Positions 1 to 7,322 of a DNA stretch of 64,000 nt are shown in pieces; positions within the stretch are counted from its first letter, which is position 1, and each line of letters begins with the position of its first letter. This DNA is from Flavobacterium sp. ALJ2 (GTDB lineage Bacteria; Bacteroidota; Bacteroidia; Flavobacteriales; Flavobacteriaceae). The position numbers and the translations under genes were made by a program. Where the stretch lies: the NCBI RefSeq assembly GCF_015594725.1, contig NZ_JADNRC010000014.1:61694-125693 (forward strand). Direction: 5' to 3'. A model generated the notes under the pieces. That model did no database searches, had not been told where the DNA came from, and saw only the letters and a list, made by a program, of their open reading frames with translations.

Positions 1-2
1 AA

Positions 3-395
3 AAATTAACTCCAGAAAATGCATCTACTATTATTGAGAGATTTGATATTGTAGTAGATGGTTCTGATAATTTTAAAACCCGTTATTTGGTTAACGATAC
101 TTGTGTAAATTTAAACAAGGCATTAGTTTACGGAAGTATTCTAAAATTTGAAGGACAGATGGCTGTTTTTAATCATAACGGTAGCAAAAATTTACGCGAT
201 TTATTTCCAGAAATACCCGACCCAAAAGACGTTCCTAATTGTAATCTTAACGGCGTCCTAGGAACATTACCTGGGATAATTGGCACTATGATGGCACATG
301 AAACATTAAAATTAATTCTAAATTTGCCTGCATTAAATAATGAATTAGTACTTTTTGATACGATACACTGGAACTTTACTAAGTTGAATTTCTAG
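3..395 (+). CDS. thiF: ThiF/MoeB/HesA-family adenylyltransferase, 5' end outside window
   Basis: This is the C-terminal part of an E1-like enzyme that adenylates the C-terminal glycine of a small sulfur carrier (ThiS or MoaD). The frame is open from base 3, so the gene continues upstream of the window. Visible family motifs are DIVVDGSDNF followed by KTRYLVND (the ATP/Mg region), YGSILKFEGQ, and NCNLNGVLGTLPGIIG, whose Cys sits where the family's conserved cysteine lies. The CxxC pairs that bind zinc in E. coli MoeB and ThiF are absent: the expected PCYRC-type site reads NLRDLFPE and the protein stops right after the domain, with no rhodanese extension. Flavobacterial thiamin operons often end in such a gene, so ThiF is my preferred reading; MoeB is the alternative. 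Confidence 0.8.
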   Translation, partial: KLTPENASTIIERFDIVVDGSDNFKTRYLVNDTCVNLNKALVYGSILKFEGQMAVFNHNGSKNLRDLFPEIPDPKDVPNCNLNGVLGTLPGIIGTMMAHETLKLILNLPALNNELVLFDTIHWNFTKLNF

Positions 396-1186
396 AAAAT
401 AATTTCATCTCCAACGCTAATAACTCCTGAATTTAAACTCACAATATTGGTTCCGAATAAAACGGAATTATTAACTACCCGATATTTACTTAAAGTTTTT
501 AGAGGTTCTTTTTTTAATTTACCATTTTCAGGATCATTATTGACCATAATACATCTTCCACATGGTTTTACGTTTTTAAATTGTACTTCTCCAATTTTAA
601 AAGTCGTAAAATCATCTTCTTCATGAGGAGTTTGGGTCCTTATTACAATATTTGGGCGAAATCTTAAAATGGTAATTTTATCTGCTAATTTTTCATTTAG
701 AAAATCTAAACTTTCACTTCCTATCATTAAATAAGGATATCCATCAGCAAGACTTACATTAAAGGTTTCTTTTAGTTGAGAACTTTCATGTTTACGATCT
801 CCCGATTTAATGATTTTAACCAGTTTACATTCAAAACCTAATTGTTCACTAAACCAATTTGAAGTCAACTTATTTACCTCAACCACTTCACTTTTATCAT
901 CCCAGACATTTACTTCTATCGGATTATCTAAATGTTCTTCAATAGAAAATTCGTGCTTATAATCCTGAAAAGTAATGTTGATTTTTCCATCTGAAATTTG
1001 TGGATAAAACTGACTTAAAATTCGATGTTCTCTTTGTGTTATAAATTGATTTTTAGCATCAATTAACATCCATCTCCGATCATTCTCGAATCCCATTTCT
1101 TCTGCAAAAGCATTTTGGTAACTAATTCCCGCTAAGCTTTTTATCGGATAAATATAAATTTCTTTTACAATATAACTTGCACTCAT
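392..1186 (-). CDS. MOSC domain-containing protein (YcbX-like)
   Basis: 264-residue protein with an N-terminal MOSC beta-barrel (IYPIKSLAGI, then FENDRRWMLID, residues about 10-45) and a C-terminal MOSC domain containing KPCGRC, whose cysteine is the expected molybdenum/sulfur-handling residue. Family members such as E. coli YcbX take part in reduction of N-hydroxylated compounds using molybdenum cofactor. The start codon overlaps the stop of aat (TAATG), so the two genes form an operon with aat upstream. Its stop codon lies in the palindrome CTAG at 392-395, which also supplies the stop of the convergent ThiF-like gene. The substrate cannot be told from sequence. Confidence 0.88.
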   Translation of the reverse strand: MSASYIVKEIYIYPIKSLAGISYQNAFAEEMGFENDRRWMLIDAKNQFITQREHRILSQFYPQISDGKINITFQDYKHEFSIEEHLDNPIEVNVWDDKSEVVEVNKLTSNWFSEQLGFECKLVKIIKSGDRKHESSQLKETFNVSLADGYPYLMIGSESLDFLNEKLADKITILRFRPNIVIRTQTPHEEDDFTTFKIGEVQFKNVKPCGRCIMVNNDPENGKLKKEPLKTLSKYRVVNNSVLFGTNIVSLNSGVISVGDEIIF

Positions 1187-1824
1187 TATTTCTTGTTTTC
1201 TAAAATAAACATAAATTCTTCACGCTCAATTTCACGGCAACCTAAACTTTCCAAATGTGGATTATAAACCTGGCAATCTAAGAGTTTATAATTTTCGTTT
1301 TTTAATTGAGTTACTAAAGCAATAAAAGCTACTTTGGACGCATTAGATACTTTCGAAAACATACTTTCTCCACAAAAAACATGTCCTAAATCTACACCAT
1401 ATAAACCACCTACCAATACATCATTCTCCCATACCTCAACTGATTTTGCAAAACCCATTTCATGAAGTTTACAATAGGCTTCGATCATGTTATTAGAAAT
1501 CCATGTTCCATTTTGACCATCACGTTTTATTTTCTGGCAATTCGAAATTACATCTCTAAAATTCTGGTTGAAAGTAACCTTAAAACTATTTCGATTAAGA
1601 ATATTGCGCATACTTTTGGATACAATTAATTCGTCCAAAAACAAAATCATTCTGGGATTAGGTGACCACCAAACTATAGGTTCTCCCTCGTTAAACCAAG
1701 GAAAAATTCCACTACGGTAAGCCAATTGTAGCCGCTCAGTAGATAAATCACCTCCAATTGCTAAAACTCCATCATAATTGGCTTCTGAAACTGGTGGAAA
1801 AAATAAAACTTCAGATAAATGATA
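1186..1824 (-). CDS. aat: leucyl/phenylalanyl-tRNA--protein transferase
   Basis: Transfers Leu or Phe from tRNA to the N terminus of proteins carrying basic N-terminal residues, feeding the ClpS/ClpAP N-end rule pathway. The family signature is complete: FPPVSEANYDGVLAIGGDL near the N terminus, then YRSGIFPWF and WWSPNPRM, and later VEVWE..LVGGLYGVDLG with GESMFS. I start it at the ATG giving MYHLSEVLFFPP (1824). An upstream in-frame ATG at 1854 would put the start inside the terminator hairpin at 1844-1876 and adds residues unlike the family. It is followed directly by the MOSC gene with a TAATG overlap. Confidence 0.93.
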   Translation of the reverse strand, partial: YHLSEVLFFPPVSEANYDGVLAIGGDLSTERLQLAYRSGIFPWFNEGEPIVWWSPNPRMILFLDELIVSKSMRNILNRNSFKVTFNQNFRDVISNCQKIKRDGQNGTWISNNMIEAYCKLHEMGFAKSVEVWENDVLVGGLYGVDLGHVFCGESMFSKVSNASKVAFIALVTQLKNENYKLLDCQVYNPHLESLGCREIEREEFMFILENKK

Positions 1825-1843
1825 CATCTTTAAGTAAAATATA

Positions 1844-1876
1844 AAACCCGACAAATTTAAAAAATTGCCGGGTTTG
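1844..1876 (-). terminator. intrinsic terminator after the DUF3127 gene
   Basis: The inverted repeat AAACCCGRCAA is separated by an A/T-rich loop, and on the minus strand it runs into a short T tract. It lies downstream of the DUF3127 gene and just before the aat start, so it separates the two transcription units and argues against the upstream aat start at 1854. Confidence 0.75.
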
Positions 1877-1902
1877 TTTATTATAAAATCAAAACCTATT
1901 GA

Positions 1903-2271
1903 TTAAAATGGTAAATCATCTGGTTCGTCTTCGTTTAAGTTTGTTGCTGGTGCAAAAGCTTCTGCAGCAGGCATTGGAGGTGTTTGAGCTGGAGCAGTAT
2001 CTAATCTTTCGATTCTCCATCCTTGAATACTATTAAAGTATCTCGTTTCTCCTTGTGGATTAACCCATTCTCTTCCTCTTAAGTTAATAGAAACTTTTAC
2101 TGGATCTCCTATTTTATAATTACTCAACAAATCGCATTTATCTTGAGTAAATTCGATCATGATATGTTGAGGATATTGCTCTTCTGTAGTTACTACAAGT
2201 TCTCTTTTCTTAAATGATGCACTAACTTGTTGTTCTGGATTAACAACTTTTACTTTTCCTGTAACTTCCAT
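1903..2271 (-). CDS. DUF3127 protein, OB-fold type, with SSB-like acidic tail
   Basis: 122-residue protein matching the Bacteroidota family DUF3127. Residues 1-90 are beta-rich with MEVTGKVKVV, HIMIEFTQDKC, GDPVKVSINLRGREW and RYFNSIQGWRIERL, a pattern like single-stranded-DNA-binding OB folds. Residues about 95-113 are a Pro/Ala linker. The chain ends in EDEPDDLPF, which resembles the acidic SSB C-terminal tip (DDDIPF) that recruits DNA-processing partners. A nucleic-acid-binding role is therefore plausible, but the function is not established. It is monocistronic as judged by the terminator downstream. Confidence 0.85.
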   Translation of the reverse strand: MEVTGKVKVVNPEQQVSASFKKRELVVTTEEQYPQHIMIEFTQDKCDLLSNYKIGDPVKVSINLRGREWVNPQGETRYFNSIQGWRIERLDTAPAQTPPMPAAEAFAPATNLNEDEPDDLPF

Positions 2272-2294
2272 CTCCGTTTTTATTTAATTGTTAT

Positions 2295-3179
2295 TTATTT
2301 TTTTATTTTTTTAGCCAAAAGTACTTTCCAGGCCGATATTACATCGTTTTCATTGAGATACTTTTTAGCTTCTTGGTGCACTTTTACCTCATCATCTGAA
2401 CTCAATACTCCTTTTACAGAAAAGTTTTCTTTCACAAATATACTAACTTCTTCTGTTGTAGGCAAGGCTTCAATATTGCCTAATTTACCTAAGTCATTCC
2501 CATCAAAAACAGAACTAGTTTTTACAAAATCTGGTACGGCATCTACCCCCACTCCAAGGGTTGTAAGCGGTTTTTCAACTTCAAAAAGCCCTTGATTTGA
2601 CCTTGAATACCAATTACTTCCTAAACGAGAAACCAAGTCTATTTTATATTGATCTATTGCTCCATTTTTATCTAAAATTGCTTCATGTATATGAATTTTA
2701 ACCACTTCACAAAGAATAAGATTTCCAGCTCCACCTTCAGCTCCTAGAGGTATAATCTGAGTTACTTTGCATTCAAACTGTACGGGTGACTCTTTTACTC
2801 TGTACGGTTTTACAATATCTGATGGAATTTGTGTTAATCCCGATTTTATAAATTCATTTACTCCATCAGCATATTCTGTACTTGCCAACGATGTTTGTTG
2901 CACAATATCATAATTAACTACATTAATAACAACTTCCCGTGTCGCTTCAGCATTTATTAAAGTATGTTTTATAGAATTATCACGTACTCTTCGAGATGGT
3001 GAAAAAACCAAAATTGGCGGATTGGCACTAAAAACATTAAAGAAACTAAATGGTGATAAATTCGGTTTTCCATCTTTATCTATAGTACTTGCAAAAGCAA
3101 TAGGTCTTGGTCCAACCGCACTTTGTAAATAACCTTGCAATTTTGCAGTCGGAATTTCCTTTGGATCAATACTAATCAT
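2295..3179 (-). CDS. flavin reductase family protein (FMN-binding split barrel)
   Basis: 294-residue protein of the flavin reductase / DIM6-NTAB family. N-terminal features are typical: GPRPIAFASTIDKDGKPNLSPFS (the flavin-contacting segment, split here at residues about 23-45), NVFSANPPILVFSP and KHTLINAEATREVVIN. The split-barrel domain occupies about residues 1-200. The C-terminal 90 residues hold a helical extension seen in Bacteroidota members of the family. It probably binds FMN and reduces it or a small molecule with NAD(P)H; the physiological partner is unknown. It stands alone, divergent from the histidine kinase gene. Confidence 0.85.
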   Translation of the reverse strand: MISIDPKEIPTAKLQGYLQSAVGPRPIAFASTIDKDGKPNLSPFSFFNVFSANPPILVFSPSRRVRDNSIKHTLINAEATREVVINVVNYDIVQQTSLASTEYADGVNEFIKSGLTQIPSDIVKPYRVKESPVQFECKVTQIIPLGAEGGAGNLILCEVVKIHIHEAILDKNGAIDQYKIDLVSRLGSNWYSRSNQGLFEVEKPLTTLGVGVDAVPDFVKTSSVFDGNDLGKLGNIEALPTTEEVSIFVKENFSVKGVLSSDDEVKVHQEAKKYLNENDVISAWKVLLAKKIKK

Positions 3180-3212
3180 ACTTTTATTTTTCTAATCATT
3201 TTTAGAAGACAA

Positions 3213-3220
3213 CAAAAGTA
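3213..3220 (-). promoter_or_regulatory. -7 promoter element of the flavin reductase gene
   Basis: The minus strand reads TACTTTTG, an exact match to the Bacteroidota -7 box TAnnTTTG, 34 bases ahead of the start codon. No clear TTG -33 element is seen. Confidence 0.5.
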
Positions 3221-3336
3221 CATAAATCGTTTAAGTTTCGAAAGAAGTCTATTAATTTTAAAAATAAAAATCTTTATACGCGCACAAAATATATACTGTG
3301 TTTATTTCGTTATATTTATACCTCAAAATTTAATTT

Positions 3337-4491
3337 ATGTTTTTTTCAGATAGAAGAAATACAACCCGATGGATTATTATTTGCGCTTCCTTTTTGATTA
3401 TTTCCTTAATTCTTTGGAATACTTATACCTTTTTTCAAATTTTTAAAAATGAAGAGCGGCTAAAAATGAATCTTTGGGCAAATGCTCAAAAAACATTAAT
3501 TAATGCTGATGAAAATACCGATGTCGAATTACCTCTTCAAATATTTAGTAACAACACTTCAATTCCTATTATCTTAACTGAAAAAGATAGTATTATAAGC
3601 GCTATAAACATTGATGAAACTATTATAAAAGATAAATATAGAGCTTCATCCTTTTTAAAAAAATTAAAACGGGAAAATGAAGCAATTGTAATCGAATATG
3701 CCCCAGGAAAGCATCAGGAACTTTATTATGGTAATTCCGAACTATTGAATAAACTCAAATATTATCCCATTGCTCTATTGTTGATTATTTTCTTGTTTGG
3801 AGGCTTGGTATACAATTTTTACAGAAGTACAAAAATGGCTACTCAAAATAAACTCTGGGCAGGAATGGCTAAAGAAACGGCACATCAAATAGGAACTCCT
3901 CTATCGTCATTGATTGGTTGGGTTGAATTCTTAAAAACCGAAAATATTGACGAATCTATTACTTCTGAAATTGAGAAAGACATCGAGCGCTTGCAAACTA
4001 TCACAGATCGTTTCTCGAAGATAGGATCTACTCCTGTCCTTGAAAACAAAGATATTGTTCAGGAAACAGTAGATACTTATGATTATTTACAATCTCGTTT
4101 CTCAAAACAAGTAAATTTTTCCAGCCAGATGCCTGAGACTCCAATTATGGTTATGATTAATCCGATCCTTCATAGTTGGACTATCGAAAATTTGGTAAAG
4201 AATGCCATTGATGCTATGAAAGGAAAAGGTGATTTGACATTGAAAATTGAACAAGACGGAAACTTAGTAAAAATAAATGTTTCGGATACAGGAATCGGAA
4301 TTCCTAAAAGCCAATTTAAAACCATATTTGAACCTGGGTTTACGACCAAAAAAAGAGGTTGGGGTCTGGGACTTTCGTTAACAAAAAGAATTGTTGAGGA
4401 ATATCATAGTGGAAAAATAAAAGTCTTGCAATCTGAAGTAGGTAAAGGAACAATCATCCAACTGAATTACAAAGTAAATTCTCCTTCATAA
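3337..4491 (+). CDS. membrane sensor histidine kinase (orphan)
   Basis: 384 residues. There are two transmembrane segments (about 11-33 and 144-162) enclosing a 110-residue periplasmic sensor region of no recognised family. The HisKA dimerisation region has AKETAHQIGTPLS with the phospho-acceptor His183. The ATPase domain follows, with N box ENLVKNAIDAM, G1 box DTGIGIP and G2 GWGLGLSLTKRIV. The kinase is complete and should be active. No response regulator gene lies next to it, so its partner is encoded elsewhere. The QIGTPLSSLIGW variant after the His is common in Flavobacteriia. Confidence 0.93.
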   Translation: MFFSDRRNTTRWIIICASFLIISLILWNTYTFFQIFKNEERLKMNLWANAQKTLINADENTDVELPLQIFSNNTSIPIILTEKDSIISAINIDETIIKDKYRASSFLKKLKRENEAIVIEYAPGKHQELYYGNSELLNKLKYYPIALLLIIFLFGGLVYNFYRSTKMATQNKLWAGMAKETAHQIGTPLSSLIGWVEFLKTENIDESITSEIEKDIERLQTITDRFSKIGSTPVLENKDIVQETVDTYDYLQSRFSKQVNFSSQMPETPIMVMINPILHSWTIENLVKNAIDAMKGKGDLTLKIEQDGNLVKINVSDTGIGIPKSQFKTIFEPGFTTKKRGWGLGLSLTKRIVEEYHSGKIKVLQSEVGKGTIIQLNYKVNSPS

Positions 4492-4534
4492 AAACAAACT
4501 CATTTATGAATTTAGTAAGTTTAAGTAAACTTAT

Positions 4535-5686
4535 TTAATTCATAGGGATTCCCATCCAGGTCACTTTAGAGAACATTGTCTTTCTTACTAGCTTTGATTT
4601 GCTTAAATATTTCTCAACAAATAAAAATTGTTCTTCTGCCTGACTTAATGTTTGATTTATGCCTGCTGACAAAGAAGTAACATTTCCTTGATTATTTTTA
4701 GAAACTGTTCCAATATTATCTAACAATTCTTTACTTTTTAAAAGTTTGTTTCTTGGTGACTCAATCATTTTTTTCAATTCTTCATCTGAAATAGTAGGCT
4801 TAAATTGCTTATTCCTAAAAGCAATAAATACATTTAATTCATTAACGCCTTCATTATAGGAACTTACAATTTGGTTAAATTTTAGAATTTCAACTTCATT
4901 TCTTTTATAAGATAATCTATCAAAAATCATTGCATTTTTAACTCCATTTTTCTCTATACGATTTGCTGAACTTATTAACTTGTCTATATCTGATAATGAT
5001 TTGTATTTTTGAATTTCACCATCAAAATCAAAAAGGGCTTTCGATTTATTTATAACAAAATTACCTGCATAAAACTCTTGATTTGTTATTGGGTAATTAA
5101 GGAATTGCCACATGTAATCAAAAGGCATATGTGAAGTTATTATTTTAGCTGGATCAGTTTTAAAATAATAGCTGTTTATTTTTTTAACAAATTTTCCTCC
5201 GTTTACATAACCTGAGCCCCATGTAGGATCAAAAAGAAACCATTTACCGTTTATTTTTACACCACACCAAGCATGAGAAATATAATCTGTAACCCCATTT
5301 TGTTTTGTATATCCTTCTATAACAAATGACTCAATACCAATCTTATTTGAAACATCATTAAAAACTTCTGCGTAGTTAATACAAACTCCTTTTCGGGTTT
5401 TAAGCGCTTTGTCTATTTTATCTTGTCTCGTTTCATTAAAATTCACTGCAAACATGTTTTGAACATCATAACTGATATTTGAAGCAGTCCAATAAAAAAC
5501 AGCTCTTATTTTATCGTCATCATTTTCAAAATTGTTCATTATGAAATTTGCAATATCCTGAGTTGAATTAATATAGTTTGCGGGTATTTTAGACATTTGT
5601 TTATCTACTGCTTCATAGCTGTTTTTAACTTGTCCTACTGTCATGACCGAATAGAATGTGGTCAATAAAACTATATATCTTTTCAT
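4535..5686 (-). CDS. secreted transglutaminase-like domain protein
   Basis: 383 residues with an N-terminal signal peptide (about 1-18, cleaved after VGQ). A transglutaminase-like cysteine-protease fold occupies about residues 40-160, and the catalytic triad is intact: Cys102 in RKGVC, His138 in ISHAWC, Asp153 in LFDPTWG. The C-terminal 220 residues are helical with no recognised domain. Bacterial members are usually peptidases or amidases rather than cross-linkers. It is expected in the periplasm or outside. It is monocistronic and convergent with the histidine kinase gene. The substrate is unknown. Confidence 0.85.
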   Translation of the reverse strand: MKRYIVLLTTFYSVMTVGQVKNSYEAVDKQMSKIPANYINSTQDIANFIMNNFENDDDKIRAVFYWTASNISYDVQNMFAVNFNETRQDKIDKALKTRKGVCINYAEVFNDVSNKIGIESFVIEGYTKQNGVTDYISHAWCGVKINGKWFLFDPTWGSGYVNGGKFVKKINSYYFKTDPAKIITSHMPFDYMWQFLNYPITNQEFYAGNFVINKSKALFDFDGEIQKYKSLSDIDKLISSANRIEKNGVKNAMIFDRLSYKRNEVEILKFNQIVSSYNEGVNELNVFIAFRNKQFKPTISDEELKKMIESPRNKLLKSKELLDNIGTVSKNNQGNVTSLSAGINQTLSQAEEQFLFVEKYLSKSKLVRKTMFSKVTWMGIPMN

Positions 5687-5702
5687 TATTAAAACTTTGG
5701 CT

Positions 5703-5738
5703 TTAAAAAAAAAATCACAATTTACAAATTGTGATTTT
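5703..5738 (-). terminator. intrinsic terminator after the HIT gene
   Basis: Perfect arms AAAATCACAATTT and AAATTGTGATTTT, followed on the minus strand by an eight-T tract. It ends the greA-HIT transcription unit just before the transglutaminase gene's start region. Confidence 0.85.
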
Positions 5739-5761
5739 CTAAACTTAAATATATATTTCTT

Positions 5762-6148
5762 TTATAAATTAGCCTGAATACTTTTGGCCAAAGCCTCAAA
5801 TTCTTCTTTAGTAAGCGACACTTTATTATGGAAACGCATTTCATCCATTTCATTAAGCGGAATTAAATGTACATGTGCATGAGGAACTTCAAGTCCCACT
5901 ACTGCCATTCCTACTCTTTTACATGGAACTGTTTTTTCTAAAGCAATAGCAACTTTCTTAGAAAACTGCATTAATCCAAGATATAGTTCATCATCCATAT
6001 CAAAAATCTTATTGATTTCCTGCTTTGGGATACAAAGTGTATGTCCTTTGGCATTTGGGTTTACATCTAAAAATGCCAAGAAATTAGCATCTTCAGTTAT
6101 TTTATAACTTGGAATTTCTCCGTTTACTATTTTGGTAAATATTGACAT
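5762..6148 (-). CDS. HIT family nucleotide hydrolase (HINT-like)
   Basis: 128-residue histidine-triad protein. The active-site motif HAHVHLIP is complete (His90, His92, His94), and the N-terminal IFTKIVNGEIPSYKI is typical of the HINT branch, which hydrolyses AMP-lysine and other nucleoside phosphoramidates. It is cytoplasmic and of full family length. It lies 66 bp downstream of greA on the same strand and is ended by a strong terminator, so it is probably co-transcribed with greA, an arrangement frequent in Flavobacteria. Confidence 0.93.
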   Translation of the reverse strand: MSIFTKIVNGEIPSYKITEDANFLAFLDVNPNAKGHTLCIPKQEINKIFDMDDELYLGLMQFSKKVAIALEKTVPCKRVGMAVVGLEVPHAHVHLIPLNEMDEMRFHNKVSLTKEEFEALAKSIQANL

Positions 6149-6168
6149 TGTTTCGTTCGTTTATTTGG

Positions 6169-6196
6169 TTAATCGTTTAACCGATTTAACGATTAA
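6169..6196. repeat. inverted repeat between greA and the HIT gene
   Basis: Nine-base arms TTAATCGTT and AACGATTAA around a 10-base spacer. It lacks a T tract and is AT-rich, so it is a weak terminator at best. It could be an mRNA-stabilising hairpin or a protein-binding site in the greA-HIT message. Confidence 0.4.
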
Positions 6197-6214
6197 ATAG
6201 TTAAGCTAAAAAAT

Positions 6215-6691
6215 TTAATCTCTTGTGATTTCTAATATTTCAAATTTCAAAATACCATTAGGAACAGTGATTTCTGCAATTTCACCAACTGACTTACCAA
6301 GTAAACCTTTCCCAATTGGAGAAGTCACTGATATTTTCCCTGTTTTTAAATCTGCTTCACTTTCAGCAACAAGAGTATAGGTCATTTCCATACCGTTGCT
6401 TTGGTTTTTAATTTTTACATTAGAAAGCACCAATGCTTTAGAAACATCTAATTGCGACTCATCGATTAATCTAGCGTTCGAATACACTTCTTCCATTTTA
6501 GAAATTCGCATTTCAAGTAGACCTTGTGCTTCTTTAGCTGCGTCATATTCGGCGTTTTCAGATAAATCACCTTTATCTCTTGCTTCGGCTATATCTTGAG
6601 ATGCCTTCGGACGCATTACACTTTTTAAGTGCTCCAATTCATCTTTTAACTTTTTTAATCCTTCTGCTGTATAATAAGATACTTTACTCAT
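6215..6691 (-). CDS. greA: transcription elongation factor GreA
   Basis: 158 residues, the usual GreA length. GreA binds the secondary channel of RNA polymerase and stimulates cleavage of backtracked transcripts. The N-terminal coiled coil (about 1-75) carries the acidic tip motif DLSENAEYDAAKE that coordinates the catalytic Mg. The C-terminal FKBP-like domain has SPIGKGLLGKSVGEIAEI. The start is the ATG giving MSKVSYYT. A promoter-like box and a terminator-like hairpin lie directly upstream (6715-6754), suggesting leader attenuation as known for E. coli greA. Confidence 0.96.
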   Translation of the reverse strand: MSKVSYYTAEGLKKLKDELEHLKSVMRPKASQDIAEARDKGDLSENAEYDAAKEAQGLLEMRISKMEEVYSNARLIDESQLDVSKALVLSNVKIKNQSNGMEMTYTLVAESEADLKTGKISVTSPIGKGLLGKSVGEIAEITVPNGILKFEILEITRD

Positions 6692-6714
6692 AACTTCATC
6701 ATTTATATAAATAG

Positions 6715-6739
6715 AAAAAATCCCATCGGGACGGGATTT
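6715..6739 (-). terminator. terminator-like hairpin in the greA 5' leader
   Basis: Read on the minus strand, the stem AAATCCCGT / ATGGGATTT closes a CCCG loop and runs into TTTTTT, a textbook intrinsic terminator. It ends about 24 bases before the greA start codon. No gene on this strand lies within 580 bases upstream, so its target is either the greA leader itself or stray antisense transcription. Confidence 0.7.
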
Positions 6740-6746
6740 CTTATTA

Positions 6747-6754
6747 CAAAGATA
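6747..6754 (-). promoter_or_regulatory. predicted greA promoter (-7 box)
   Basis: TATCTTTG on the minus strand matches TAnnTTTG exactly. Transcription would start near 6740, placing the terminator-like hairpin at the extreme 5' end of the transcript. Confidence 0.55.
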
Positions 6755-6815
6755 CTATTATTTTTAATAGTACATAATTATATGTTAATCATATAGATTT
6801 CAAATCTAATTAAAT

Positions 6816-6823
6816 TATTTTTG
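6816..6823 (+). promoter_or_regulatory. predicted promoter of the Rieske-like lipoprotein gene
   Basis: TATTTTTG matches the Bacteroidota -7 consensus, 23 bases before the start codon. It is divergent from the greA promoter. Confidence 0.55.
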
Positions 6824-6846
6824 TTAGACTAATTCTTTTTATAATA

Positions 6847-7263
6847 ATGAAAAAAATCTGGCTTATACCCCTGTTTGTTATCTTACTCGTATCTTGTAGC
6901 AATAGTCGTGAGAGAGGTAAGAACCCTAACGTTCCTAATTATTCAGTAAATCTTACAGTAGATACAAATTTACCTTTGTATAACAATCTAAAATTCATTA
7001 GCAATCCTGTTTACATTCCTAATTACGGTGTCAAAGGCTTAATTGTAATGAAAACAGGTGAAGGAACTTATAATGCTTTTGATGCTGCTTGTCCTAATCA
7101 GGCCATTTCAACTTGCAAAGCCATGACTATTGATGGCATAATGGCTGTTTGCTCATGCGATAAAAGCACCTACAATCTATATACAGGATTAGGTGATCTT
7201 GAGTATCCTATGAAACAATATCGTGTCGATGCTGCTGGAAATATATTACGTATTTACAATTAA
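6847..7263 (+). CDS. lipoprotein with degenerate Rieske domain
   Basis: 138 residues. The lipobox LVSC puts the lipidated Cys at residue 17. Residues about 50-138 follow the Rieske fold: VKGLIVMKTGEGTYNAFDAACPN, here split, then C90 and AVCSCDKSTYNLYTG, ending VDAAGNILRIY. True Rieske proteins ligate [2Fe-2S] through CxH and CxxH. Here the first box is C82-P-N84 and the second is C102-S-C104-D105, so both histidine ligands are replaced (Asn and Asp) while four cysteines remain. Either it binds no cluster, or it uses the cysteines differently (disulfide or another metal). It is envelope-anchored and monocistronic. The function is unknown. Confidence 0.8.
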   Translation: MKKIWLIPLFVILLVSCSNSRERGKNPNVPNYSVNLTVDTNLPLYNNLKFISNPVYIPNYGVKGLIVMKTGEGTYNAFDAACPNQAISTCKAMTIDGIMAVCSCDKSTYNLYTGLGDLEYPMKQYRVDAAGNILRIYN

Positions 7264-7268
7264 AATAA

Positions 7269-7302
7269 AAAAAGCCTGAAAAAGAAATTTTTCAGGCTTT
7301 TT
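7269..7302. terminator. bidirectional terminator between convergent genes
   Basis: 15-bp perfect stem (AAAAAGCCTGAAAAA and its complement) with a GAAA tetraloop and T tracts on both strands. It serves the Rieske-like gene and the TonB receptor gene. Confidence 0.92.
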
Positions 7303-7322
7303 AAATATAAAACTAAATTGGA

